A DNA stretch of 64,000 bases from Flavobacteriales bacterium (GTDB lineage Bacteria > Bacteroidota > Bacteroidia > JANQJC01), in NCBI GenBank assembly GCA_028281825.1, contig JANQJC010000087.1, forward strand, positions 44,309 through 108,308, in the 5' to 3' direction. Shown in pieces: positions 47,816-56,414 of this stretch. The position numbers and the translations under genes are program-made. Each line of letters opens with the position of its first letter. Position 1 is the stretch's first letter. The notes below the pieces were generated by a model, which ran no database searches, was not told where the DNA came from, and worked only from the letters and a program-made list of their open reading frames with translations.

Positions 47816-48712
47816 TTGAGGTTGTTTAGAGAGATATTATCAATTAAAACCGGTATTGGGGCTTGCTTTACCGGTTTTTTGCTGTTTATAGTTGTGGCTT
47901 CGGTATCATCTTGTAAGTCGAAAGAAAAACTGCCAAAAAGTGCAATTAAAGATAAAAGCACAGAATACCTTTTTGGGCAGTTGGCTGAGCATGAATTGAG
48001 GTATGAATACTTTAGTGCCAAGGTGAGCGCCAAGCTCAAAACAAATAAAGCCAGTAACTCATTTAATGCAAGGCTGAGGATGCAGAAGGATAGTGTGATT
48101 TGGGCATCTATTACACCTGCATTGGGTATTGAAGCTGCAAGAATTTACATTACACCCGACACTTTAAAGTTTATTGACCGAATTAACTCAAAATACTTTT
48201 TGGGCAGCTTTGACATGGTGAATGAAATGTTTGATACAGAGATTGATTTTGAGATGTTGGAAGCTATAATAGTGGGTAATAATTTTACGTATTTTAAAAC
48301 GGATAAATTTGAGTCTGCGGTGGATAAGGACCATTACATACTTAATACTATCCGTCGCCGAGAGTTAAAAAAGGAGTTTAAGGGAGTGGACAGTGTAAGA
48401 ATTATTCTGCAAAATATATGGCTTAACCCTGAGCAATACAAGATAGACAGAATGGCACTAAAGGACATTCAATCGAATAAAAAATTAGAGTGTGTATATT
48501 CTGATTTTAAAGATATAGGTGGACAATTATTTGCCCACCTATTGAATGTAGACATCAAGGCTAGAAACGAAGATAATGCGCAGGCCAAGGTAGAGTTGGA
48601 ATATTCAAAGGTAGAATTGGATGAGCAACAGAATTTCCCTATGAAAATTCCTGAAAAGTATGAGCCAATAATTCTTAAACGAGAAGATAAGAATAGAAGT
48701 AATGATGAGTAG
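47816..48712 (+). CDS. DUF4292 lipoprotein
   Basis: 298 residues. Lipobox VASVSSC, then KSKEKLPK, after a hydrophobic signal segment (GACFTGFLLFIV). The mature domain (FSAKVSAKLKTN, SFNARLRMQKDSVIWASITP, GIEAARIYITPDTLKFIDR) matches the DUF4292 family, which looks like the LolA/LolB lipoprotein-carrier fold (family resemblance, not proven). The likely location is the periplasm, on the outer-membrane face. No Met precedes the signal peptide, so a TTG at 47816 must be the start. Its last codons overlap the first 11 bases of the next gene, implying coupled expression with the EnvC-like protein. Confidence 0.87.
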   Translation: MRLFREILSIKTGIGACFTGFLLFIVVASVSSCKSKEKLPKSAIKDKSTEYLFGQLAEHELRYEYFSAKVSAKLKTNKASNSFNARLRMQKDSVIWASITPALGIEAARIYITPDTLKFIDRINSKYFLGSFDMVNEMFDTEIDFEMLEAIIVGNNFTYFKTDKFESAVDKDHYILNTIRRRELKKEFKGVDSVRIILQNIWLNPEQYKIDRMALKDIQSNKKLECVYSDFKDIGGQLFAHLLNVDIKARNEDNAQAKVELEYSKVELDEQQNFPMKIPEKYEPIILKREDKNRSNDE

Positions 48713-49949
48713 GGTGCTCTCAAATATTATGTTGGCGCTATTGGTGTTGTTTTCTGCCCAAGCTTTTTCTCAGTCGAAGGATGAGTTGGAGAAGAAAAAG
48801 AAGCAGTTGGAGAAAGACATTCAATACACCCAATCGTTGATGCAAGAGGCTGCAAAAAACAAGGAGAGTTCTATTGAGCAGTTGAACCTGCTTACTACCA
48901 AGATATCTATCCGCCAAGAGTTGATTGATAATATAGTTGCCCAAGTCAGGTTATTGAACAAGCAAATCAGTGAGACTGGTAAGATAGTACAAAGGTTAGA
49001 AGACGACTTAAAGAAGTTGAAGAGTGAGTATGCCAAAATGATATATTATGCATACAAGAATAAGGGCTACTATGATAGGTTGATGTTCCTTTTTTCAGCG
49101 GAAGACTTTAACCAGGCATATAAGCGGTTGAAGTATATGCAGCAATACACTAAGTATCGCCAGAAACAAGCCGAACTGATACAGCAAACCCAAAAGGCTT
49201 TGAGCGCACAAATAGAGGACTATGAAAAGCAGAAGAAACAAAAATCGGCGCTGTTGACTAAGAGTGAGGAAGAAAAGCTGCAAATAACCACGGAAATAGA
49301 CCAGAAGAACAGACTGGTAGAGTCTCTACAAGACAAGGAAAAAGAACTGAGGAGAGAGCTTAAGAAAAAGCAGAAGGAGGCAGAAAAAATCAATAAAGCC
49401 ATCGAAGATGCCATTAGGCGAGAGATTGAGCTAGCGAGGAAAAAAGCAGAAGAAAAGGCGAAAGAAAAAGGAACCAAAGTTGAAGTGAAGGCTTCTGGTT
49501 TTGCCTTAACACCTGCTGAAGCTGCTGTTTCGGGTAACTTTGAAAACAATAAGGGAAGACTTATCTGGCCGGTGGAAAGAGGCAGTATAACAGGGAGCTT
49601 TGGGACACAGAAACACCCTGTGTTGGCAGGTGTTACCACAAATAATACTGGTGTTGACATTAGCACAGATAGGGATATGACTGCCAGGGCGGTATTTGAT
49701 GGTAGTGTGTCTGCGATATTTTCAGTGCCTGGCGGAAATAAGGCGGTGATGGTGAGGCATGGTGAATACATTAGTGTGTATGTGAACCTTGCCCATGTGA
49801 ATGTGAAAATGAATGATGAGATTAAATTAAAGGACGAGATAGGTACCGTTGCAACCGACCATAGTACGGGGCAAACAGCTTTGCATTTTGAACTCTGGAA
49901 GGGGAAGATATTACTTAACCCAGCTGACTGGATACTCAAGAGCAAGTAA
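48702..49949 (+). CDS. EnvC-like murein hydrolase activator (degenerate LytM/M23 domain)
   Basis: 415 residues. Signal peptide MMSRVLSNIMLALLVLFSAQAFSQ; a long coiled coil over residues 25-245 (KDELEKKKKQLEKDIQYTQ...); then a C-terminal LytM/M23 domain from about residue 283 (LIWPVERGSITGSFG). The zinc ligands are not intact. The usual HxxxD histidine position reads NNTGVD, and the HxH pair reads TALHFELW with only one His. This fits the EnvC/NlpD type, which lacks peptidase activity and instead activates amidases at the division site (established for that type). It is periplasmic. It shares 11 bases with the DUF4292 gene. Confidence 0.9.
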   Translation: MMSRVLSNIMLALLVLFSAQAFSQSKDELEKKKKQLEKDIQYTQSLMQEAAKNKESSIEQLNLLTTKISIRQELIDNIVAQVRLLNKQISETGKIVQRLEDDLKKLKSEYAKMIYYAYKNKGYYDRLMFLFSAEDFNQAYKRLKYMQQYTKYRQKQAELIQQTQKALSAQIEDYEKQKKQKSALLTKSEEEKLQITTEIDQKNRLVESLQDKEKELRRELKKKQKEAEKINKAIEDAIRREIELARKKAEEKAKEKGTKVEVKASGFALTPAEAAVSGNFENNKGRLIWPVERGSITGSFGTQKHPVLAGVTTNNTGVDISTDRDMTARAVFDGSVSAIFSVPGGNKAVMVRHGEYISVYVNLAHVNVKMNDEIKLKDEIGTVATDHSTGQTALHFELWKGKILLNPADWILKSK

Positions 49950-50024
49950 ACCCTATAACCCTTGTTTGCGTAGAAATCGGGGTATGCTTTTTGCTACATT
50001 TGTAAAAACACCTTAGGCCCAACA

Positions 50025-53000
50025 TTGAAACCCCAACAAAAAAGAACGCTTTGGTTCGCCATATTGGCGGCGCTTTTTCTATTGATGGGCCACCTAACGG
50101 CCGTTGACTCATTGATGGATAATGAGGATGCCCATAAAGCGGAACACTTTACTGAGAAATTATACCAGTTGCAGCACGAGCAAGAGAAATGGGTGAGTAA
50201 GGTTGCAGATGTTATTGAAAGTGAATCTACTGAGGTGGATAGTATTTTCAAGTATATTATCCAATCTACTGAAAAACTTTACCGAGATTGCAGGATAGGG
50301 GTATCTGTTTATAAGGGAGATAAGTTAGTTTGCTGGAGTGACAATCATGGCCCCATCATGGAGCGCATTTCGGATAGGCGCAAGTATAAGGATGGTGAAG
50401 TCTTTAATATGGGCAATGGATGGTATTACTCTAGGGTTATGGAGAAAGAGGGGTATACTGTGGTTAGCCTATTACTGCTTAAAAAAGACTATGAACTTAA
50501 GAATCGCTTTTTGCACAGCCAGTTTAATCCAAACTTACCCTTACCTGAAAGCTGGAGTATAGTTCTTGAAGTTAAGCCAGAGCAGGAAGCCTATGAAGTA
50601 AGTCAGGTTGATGGCGGGACTTTATTTTACTTGACACCACCTGTAAATGTGACCTACCAGTCGGGGGCTAACTTGCCAGGCATAGTGGCCTTTGGTGTGG
50701 GTTTGCTTTTTCTTGTATTGCTATTTGGCAGCCTTGTCAATTGGATAGGAGACAGAACAAGGCCGATTGTTGGTTTTTGTACGTTAGTAGTCATACTAGT
50801 TGCTTTCAGGGTATTGATGCAAAGCCTCAAGTATCCAGCCGTTTTTTATGGCAACTCATTTTTTGACCCTGTTTATTTTGCTTCATCAGACTTACTGCCT
50901 TCTTTAGGGGACTTTTTTATCAATGCTGTACTACTGAGTTATGCCTGTTGGTTTTTTAGGAGGAATGTGAGTATTGAAATTTCGCAAAAGGGGAAGAGAG
51001 GCACCTTGTATAGCATTACCATTCTTCTGATAAGCCTGCTCTTGTTACTTCCTATATCTGAACTGCTTAAAAGCTTGGTGCTGAACTCAGGGATATCATT
51101 TGACCTAAACGACCTTTTTGCTCTGGATGTATTTAGTATCGTGGGGTTCTTGTTATCAGCGGCATTGCTTTTAGCTTATTTCCTTTTTGTGGAAAAGCTG
51201 CTGATATGGATGGCTAACTTAACTGAAAGTAAAAAAGATAAAGCCATTGCTTTTGGCATAGCTGCATTGGCTTTTGTTGTTATTGGCTTTTCGGTGGGGG
51301 CTGAGTGGTTATTGATACTGATATGCGTGTTAGTTTTAAGTGTGATGCTGTTGGAAAAATATGCCACATCAGGGAATAGGGGTGTATTTGGTTCTATGGC
51401 ATTAATACTGGTTTTCAGTTTCTTTTCATGCTATCATTTTGTGAGTTCGCTTGACCAAAAGGAGCGAAGTGCCAGGCAATTCAAGGCCAGCAAAATAGCG
51501 GAAGAACAAGACCCGGTGGCAGAGTATCTGTTTACCCAGGTGAGTAAGACAATTACTAATGACAGGGTTTTAAAGAGTTACCTAACCTTTTTGCCTGCTA
51601 AGGCCGATGACTTCAAGAACAGGGTAATACAGGACTTTTTGGGTGACTACAGCCAGAAGTATGATATCAATATCAATGTGTATGACAATCAGGACAGCTT
51701 ACTGATAAGCAGTGATGAAGAGAACTCAGCTAAATACAAGTACAACAACTACCTGAGAGATGGATTGGCTACTGCCAGCCCCAACTTAATTTACAACCCT
51801 GATTATGGAGATAAAGTAACTTACATAGCTCGTATACCATTTGATGTTTCTCGCAATCAATCGCTGCACAATGTGTTGATGTTTATTGAGTTTAGGGAGA
51901 AAACCATAAGCCCTGAAAGGGGATTTTTTGAGTTATTGATTGATGAAAAGATAACACCTACCTACAGCTTAAAGAAGTACTCATTTGCAAGGTATGTAGA
52001 TGGTGAGATGGCAATACATCATGGGTATTATCCGTACCCTGCTGAGTTGGACTTGATTTGGGATGAAGACACCCCGCTATTTTATGAAGCAGGTGAACAT
52101 GACCACTTTTGGTATAGCCCTGTAGAAGATGTAGTGATATTGATTAGTAAGCCTGTGGCTAATGTGTTGCAGAAACTCACCTTTTTCTCCTTTTTGTTCC
52201 TTTTCAATTCAGGCTTTATCGTCTTGCTACTAGGGATGAGTTATTACGGATATTCCCGAGAGTACTTGCAGAATAATTTTAAAAACAGGATTAACCTGGC
52301 GATTATTTCCTTGCTTACCATGTTCTTACTGATGATTGGTGGCGGAACCATTTATTATGTGTTGAAGCAATATGACCAAAAGAATAGGGAAGTGCTGGCT
52401 GAGAAAGTGCAATCAGTAGCAACTGAGTTACGACAGAAAGTAACTAATAAGTCACAACTGGACCAAAGCACAGCTGACTACCTGACGTATTTACTTACCA
52501 AGTTTTCATCCGTTTTTTTTACGGATATCAATTTGTTTGATTTGGAGGGTAATCTGCTGGCATCCTCCCGCTCTAAGATTTTTGATGAAAACCTTGTTTC
52601 CCGTAAGATGGATGAAGGAGCTTATTACAGCGTGGCTGTTGAAGGGCGTGCTAACTATATCCATGATGAGCACATTGGCAAGTTGAAGTACCTATCTACT
52701 TATGTGCCCTTTTATAATGATAACGATAAGCTATTGGCGTATTTGAACTTACCTTATTTTGCCAAGCAGGATGGATTGAGGCAGGAGCTACAAAGCCTTC
52801 TTTCAGCGCTCATCAATGCTTATGTATTGCTCATTATGTTAGCTATTGTGTTGGCTCTTTTTATCACGGAAAGAATTTCTGAGCCGCTTAGGGTAATTAG
52901 TGATAACCTGCGAGAGATTAGGTTGGGGCAAACCAACAAGCAGATACAATGGGAGAGCAAGGATGAGATAGGCAAACTGATAGCAGAATACAATCGCGTG

Positions 53001-53720
53001 ATATCGGAGTTGCAACATAATGCAGAACTGCTAGCCAAGTCAGAACGGGAGTCGGCATGGCGGGAAATGGCGAAACAGGTGGCGCATGAAATCAAAAACC
53101 CGCTTACTCCAATGAAGCTCAGTGTTCAGCAGTTGCAGCGTGCTTATACAGAACAGAAGCCGGGTTGGGACAAGAACATCAGTAGGGTGATGGAAGTATT
53201 ATTGGAGCAGATAGATACCCTATCGAACATTGCTTCAGAGTTTTCTTCATTCGCCAAGATGCCCAAACCGGAAAACAAACCTGTGCAGATAGCCAGGGTG
53301 ATGGAAAACGTTGTAGAACTGTATAAAGAAAGCGAAGGTGTTAGCCTGACGTTTGTGGAAAAAGTAGACAAGGAAACTTTAGTGTTTGCTGACGAAAATC
53401 AGATGCAACGTGCCTTTAATAACCTTGTTCAAAACGCGATACAGGCCATACCTGACGGGAAGGAAGGGGAAGTGAAGATATCATTGGAAGAAGAGAACGA
53501 ACATGTTCTCATCATTATACGTGATAACGGAACAGGTATCAGTGAAGACTTGAGAGAGAAAATATTTGTGCCAAATTTTACTACTAAAACAGGTGGAATG
53601 GGCCTTGGGCTAGCCATGGTACGCAACATTATAGAAAGCGTGGATGGGGAGATATGGTTTGAAACCGTTGAAGATGAAGGGACTACTTTTTACATTAGGC
53701 TGAAAAGACTGGAGAGCTAA
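50025..53720 (+). CDS. Very large membrane histidine kinase (NtrY-like)
   Basis: 1231 residues. Reading from the N-terminus: one helix (about 8-27) and an extracytoplasmic sensor; a block of about eight helices (from about 225 to 475); a second extracytoplasmic domain; two more helices (about 715-775); a third sensor region; and a final helix (about 927-948). HAMP follows, then HisKA with phospho-histidine H1021 in AKQVAHEIKNPLTPMKL, and HATPase with N box NNLVQNAIQAI, G1 DNGTGI and G2 GGMGLGLAMV. The catalytic core resembles NtrY. No response regulator is adjacent. TTG start, with no usable Met before the first helix. It follows EnvC by 75 bases and may report on envelope state (inference). 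Confidence 0.9.
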   Translation: MKPQQKRTLWFAILAALFLLMGHLTAVDSLMDNEDAHKAEHFTEKLYQLQHEQEKWVSKVADVIESESTEVDSIFKYIIQSTEKLYRDCRIGVSVYKGDKLVCWSDNHGPIMERISDRRKYKDGEVFNMGNGWYYSRVMEKEGYTVVSLLLLKKDYELKNRFLHSQFNPNLPLPESWSIVLEVKPEQEAYEVSQVDGGTLFYLTPPVNVTYQSGANLPGIVAFGVGLLFLVLLFGSLVNWIGDRTRPIVGFCTLVVILVAFRVLMQSLKYPAVFYGNSFFDPVYFASSDLLPSLGDFFINAVLLSYACWFFRRNVSIEISQKGKRGTLYSITILLISLLLLLPISELLKSLVLNSGISFDLNDLFALDVFSIVGFLLSAALLLAYFLFVEKLLIWMANLTESKKDKAIAFGIAALAFVVIGFSVGAEWLLILICVLVLSVMLLEKYATSGNRGVFGSMALILVFSFFSCYHFVSSLDQKERSARQFKASKIAEEQDPVAEYLFTQVSKTITNDRVLKSYLTFLPAKADDFKNRVIQDFLGDYSQKYDININVYDNQDSLLISSDEENSAKYKYNNYLRDGLATASPNLIYNPDYGDKVTYIARIPFDVSRNQSLHNVLMFIEFREKTISPERGFFELLIDEKITPTYSLKKYSFARYVDGEMAIHHGYYPYPAELDLIWDEDTPLFYEAGEHDHFWYSPVEDVVILISKPVANVLQKLTFFSFLFLFNSGFIVLLLGMSYYGYSREYLQNNFKNRINLAIISLLTMFLLMIGGGTIYYVLKQYDQKNREVLAEKVQSVATELRQKVTNKSQLDQSTADYLTYLLTKFSSVFFTDINLFDLEGNLLASSRSKIFDENLVSRKMDEGAYYSVAVEGRANYIHDEHIGKLKYLSTYVPFYNDNDKLLAYLNLPYFAKQDGLRQELQSLLSALINAYVLLIMLAIVLALFITERISEPLRVISDNLREIRLGQTNKQIQWESKDEIGKLIAEYNRVISELQHNAELLAKSERESAWREMAKQVAHEIKNPLTPMKLSVQQLQRAYTEQKPGWDKNISRVMEVLLEQIDTLSNIASEFSSFAKMPKPENKPVQIARVMENVVELYKESEGVSLTFVEKVDKETLVFADENQMQRAFNNLVQNAIQAIPDGKEGEVKISLEEENEHVLIIIRDNGTGISEDLREKIFVPNFTTKTGGMGLGLAMVRNIIESVDGEIWFETVEDEGTTFYIRLKRLES

Positions 53721-53811
53721 TATTGGTTACTACCATAATAGCAGGTCACTTTGTATTCTTTTCATTCTACCACATTAAAACAGTCTTTTATCTTTGTTTC
53801 AAAGACCAGGT

Positions 53812-54273
53812 ATGGCCAATACATATAGTCAACTTCATGTTCAAGTAGTTTTTGCAGTTAAAGGGCGTGAATATTTAATTTCAGAAAAATATAAAGATGA
53901 ATTAGAGAAATATATCACTGGAATAGTACAAAGCAGAAAGAGCAAATTACTGGCAATAAGTTGTATGCCTGACCATTCTCACGTTTTTATCGGACTAAGT
54001 CCAGATATTTCTGTGTCTGATTTAACTCGAGATATTAAAGCAGGCTCATCAAAGTATATAAATGACAATAAGTGGTTTAAAGGGAGGTTTGCCTGGTAAT
54101 TTGGATTTGGGGCTTTTTCTTATTCGCGTTCTCAAATTGATACAGTTGTAAAATACATTTTGAATGAAGAGGAGCATCATAGGAAAAGTACATTTAAGGA
54201 TGAGTATCTGGAGATGTTGAGAAAAGCTGAAGTGGATTTCAAGGAGGAGTATTTGTTTGATTTTCTAGAGTAG
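53812..54273 (+). pseudogene. IS200-type HUH transposase, broken by one nonsense codon
   Basis: A 153-codon frame that encodes a full-length Y1 transposase apart from a single internal stop. Before the stop: ANTYSQLHVQVVFAVKGRE and the metal-binding HUH motif in MPDHSHVFIG. After it: FGFGAFSYSRSQIDTVVKYI with the catalytic tyrosine in Y-x-x-x-Q form, then LNEEEHHRKSTF and EEYLFDFL to a terminal TAG. The TAA at 54097-54099 stands where family members usually have Gln (CAA), so one C-to-T change explains it. The stop separates the metal site from the catalytic tyrosine, so activity should be lost. Palindromes lie just downstream. No tnpB/iscB gene is present. Confidence 0.85.
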
Positions 54274-54285
54274 GTGTTTGAGAGA

Positions 54286-54456
54286 GGCCGCCCCGCTGGG
54301 GCTCATATACTTCTCTACTTCGTATGCTAGAAATGGTAAGCCCTTCCAGGGCTCTCATTGTATAAGCAATAAGTTGGTTGCGTTTTATTAGGCTCCATAG
54401 GGGCCAACTCTTGGTAGCAGTGATAGGCGAATAGATAGGAAAGCCCCGTGGGGGCG
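54286..54456. repeat. Cluster of four short palindromes beside the IS200-type gene
   Basis: Between the broken transposase and the peroxidase gene lie four GC-rich hairpins: CCCC-GCT-GGGG (54291-54301); AGCCC-TTCCA-GGGCT (54339-54353); GGCTCC-ATA-GGGGCC (54391-54405, one G-T pair); and CCCC-GT-GGGG (54444-54453). The first and last are near mirror images of each other in context (GCCCC...GGGGC). They could be the right-end structure of the IS200 element or REP-like targets; the sequence alone does not decide. Confidence 0.6.
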
Positions 54457-54465
54457 ACCCAAACC

Positions 54466-55518
54466 TTACTCCCTAAAGTCAGGGTTATTCACAAATTCCC
54501 AATCAGTAAGAGACTTCAGGAAGTTAAGAAGGTCTTGCTTTTCCTGTTCACTCATTTCAAATCCTGTAATCAATTCACTTTTGTTAGGGTGTGAGCTTCC
54601 CCCAGAGGCATAGTGCTCAATAACTTGTTCTAGCGTTGCCATACTGCCATCATGCATATATGGGCCTGTCAGCTCAATATTGCGAAGGGTGGGCACTTTG
54701 AATTTGCCTTCATCACTGGGGTTGGATGTAATTCTAGACCTGCCCGGGTCGTTGCCATAAGCCTCGTATAATCCATTACTTTCAAAGCCGCCTGAGCTAA
54801 AATTGAAACCACTGTGGCATTCCCTACATTTTAACCCATTGCTTTTAAAAAGTATCCAACCTCGTTTTTCCGAGTCTGTCAGCGCATCTTCACCCCCTTG
54901 AAAGTAGAATTTGTCAAAAGGACTGTTGCCGCTTATCAGTGTAAATTGAAAAGCTTCCAGAGCCCTTGTGATTGGGAAAACACCTTCTTCATCATAGGCC
55001 TCCCTAAAAAGTTGGTTGTATTCTGGGTCGTTTTTCACCCTTTCAATAGCCTGGTCGAGCGGAAGGTTCATTTCCAACGAGTCTGTGATTGGCGCAACTG
55101 CTTGCAGACTAAGGGTTGGGGCGCCACCATCATGAAAAAAGCTGGTGCCGTAGGCCACGTTAGTAAGCGTTGGCGTATTTCTAAGGCCTAATTTTCCGTT
55201 TACACCTTCGCTCAATGCAGTAATGTCACTAAAGGCAAATTCCTGTGGGTGACACGATACACAAGAGATAGTGTAATCGCTTGATAAGATGGGGTCGTAG
55301 AAGAGTTTTTTTCCCAGTCTAACCCGTGCTTCTGTCAGTTGGTTATCATCGGGGATATTTGGAGCAGGAAAGCCTTCAGGAATATCCAGGGTATAAGGCT
55401 TCTCGGGGACAGCTACGTCTTTTTTACAACCATAGAGCAGGAAAGACAAGGCCAATAAAAAAAAGAACACCGAAGCCTTTGAATTTATCCTATCGATAAA
55501 GGCATTCAGTGCTCTCAT
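54466..55518 (-). CDS. Diheme cytochrome c peroxidase / MauG-MbnH-like lipoprotein
   Basis: 350 residues. Lipobox LLYGC, so a lipoprotein on the periplasmic side. Two c-type heme sites, CVSCH (86-90) and CRECH (231-235), stand in the two-domain arrangement of the bacterial diheme peroxidase/MauG superfamily. The segment PTLTNVAYGTSFFHDGGAPTL is typical of this branch. Classic members reduce H2O2. MauG and MbnH instead oxidise tryptophan residues of a partner protein (established). The gene begins 14 bases after an MbnP-like gene on the same strand, so the MbnH-type role towards that partner is the better guess. Which role applies depends on distal heme ligands I cannot assign with certainty. 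Confidence 0.88.
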   Translation of the reverse strand: MRALNAFIDRINSKASVFFFLLALSFLLYGCKKDVAVPEKPYTLDIPEGFPAPNIPDDNQLTEARVRLGKKLFYDPILSSDYTISCVSCHPQEFAFSDITALSEGVNGKLGLRNTPTLTNVAYGTSFFHDGGAPTLSLQAVAPITDSLEMNLPLDQAIERVKNDPEYNQLFREAYDEEGVFPITRALEAFQFTLISGNSPFDKFYFQGGEDALTDSEKRGWILFKSNGLKCRECHSGFNFSSGGFESNGLYEAYGNDPGRSRITSNPSDEGKFKVPTLRNIELTGPYMHDGSMATLEQVIEHYASGGSSHPNKSELITGFEMSEQEKQDLLNFLKSLTDWEFVNNPDFRE

Positions 55519-55532
55519 ATGTTTTTTGCTAA

Positions 55533-56345
55533 TTACTGCGCTGAGAAAACTCTCTCTCCGTTGTTTACTATAGTGATGGCAGTAGCTACGTCATTCATGG
55601 TATGGGTTTCGTTTTCTTCCCTTAGGTCAAGCCCATGGAAGAATTCAGCCCAATCAACATCAATCGTTAATGAAACCGTTTCACCATCAATAGCTGTAAA
55701 TTCATCTTGAAGTGTAATTGTTCTCAATAAGTTGTCAGTACCAGCATGGAAAACGAATGAATGATTTGCGTCGCCATTAGCAGCAGCAGTAGTATCTACA
55801 CGCCCTTCAAGCAAAACGAATACATATCCGCTGTTCCATCCCCAATGTTGATGATTAGGGTTGTCAGTTGGTGATAGCGCATGACCAGCAGGCCAATCTG
55901 TCGGTGCTTTCTTAGTATTCACATCTGGGTCAACCCCTTGGTAGAATTTGAAACCCGAATAATCACCTTGAGTAATTCCATTGACTAATGCATATTCAGT
56001 TTGCCCTGGATGAACCAAAAGGTATTCACCATCTAGAGTTAAAGTGCCGCCGGTAGCTTTATTGAATACAAAGCCAGAAGCATAGAACTGAACACTGGTA
56101 AAGCGGGTTTTTCTGCCGTTAATCATATAATCAGTATTATAAGCTAGATTTTCATTGCCTACTTTCTGATTGAACCGAAGCATCACAGACGCCGGATATA
56201 CACAAGAGCCATCATCTTCCTTGGCTTCTGTATCATAATTCACGGCATTCTCATCAGTGCATCCTTCTTTCTTGCAACCATTCAAAACAGTAAGAGATGA
56301 AACAGCAAAAGCCGTCATCAACAAAAGGGTTATTTTCTTTTTCAT
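55533..56345 (-). CDS. MbnP-family lipoprotein
   Basis: 270 residues. Lipobox LNGC (C24), then a short Ca-type motif CTDENAVNYDTEAKEDDGSC (29-48), known from many Bacteroidota surface proteins. The main domain matches the MbnP family: VQFYASGFVF, and above all the signature HQHWGWNSGYVFVLLEG (165-181) with two Trp and two His. In Methylosinus MbnP a Trp in this region is converted to kynurenine by the diheme enzyme MbnH and forms part of a copper site (established). The neighbouring diheme gene makes the same pair here. No methanobactin genes are visible, so a general copper-binding or redox role is inferred. Confidence 0.87.
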   Translation of the reverse strand: MKKKITLLLMTAFAVSSLTVLNGCKKEGCTDENAVNYDTEAKEDDGSCVYPASVMLRFNQKVGNENLAYNTDYMINGRKTRFTSVQFYASGFVFNKATGGTLTLDGEYLLVHPGQTEYALVNGITQGDYSGFKFYQGVDPDVNTKKAPTDWPAGHALSPTDNPNHQHWGWNSGYVFVLLEGRVDTTAAANGDANHSFVFHAGTDNLLRTITLQDEFTAIDGETVSLTIDVDWAEFFHGLDLREENETHTMNDVATAITIVNNGERVFSAQ

Positions 56346-56414
56346 TTGAGAACTATTGATTATTGTAGAAAGACAAATTTAGTCAAATTAGCTCACACAG
56401 TGTAACCGATGAGT

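Noticed and set aside
49220..49945. 241-codon frame opposite the EnvC-like gene
   Set aside because: It mirrors the Lys/Glu-rich coiled coil (giving a Ser/Phe/Leu-rich product); it has no start context or family match.
53721..54465. Complete IS200/IS605 element with tnpB
   Set aside because: Only the tnpA-like frame is present; no tnpB or RNA-guided nuclease sequence is seen on either strand.
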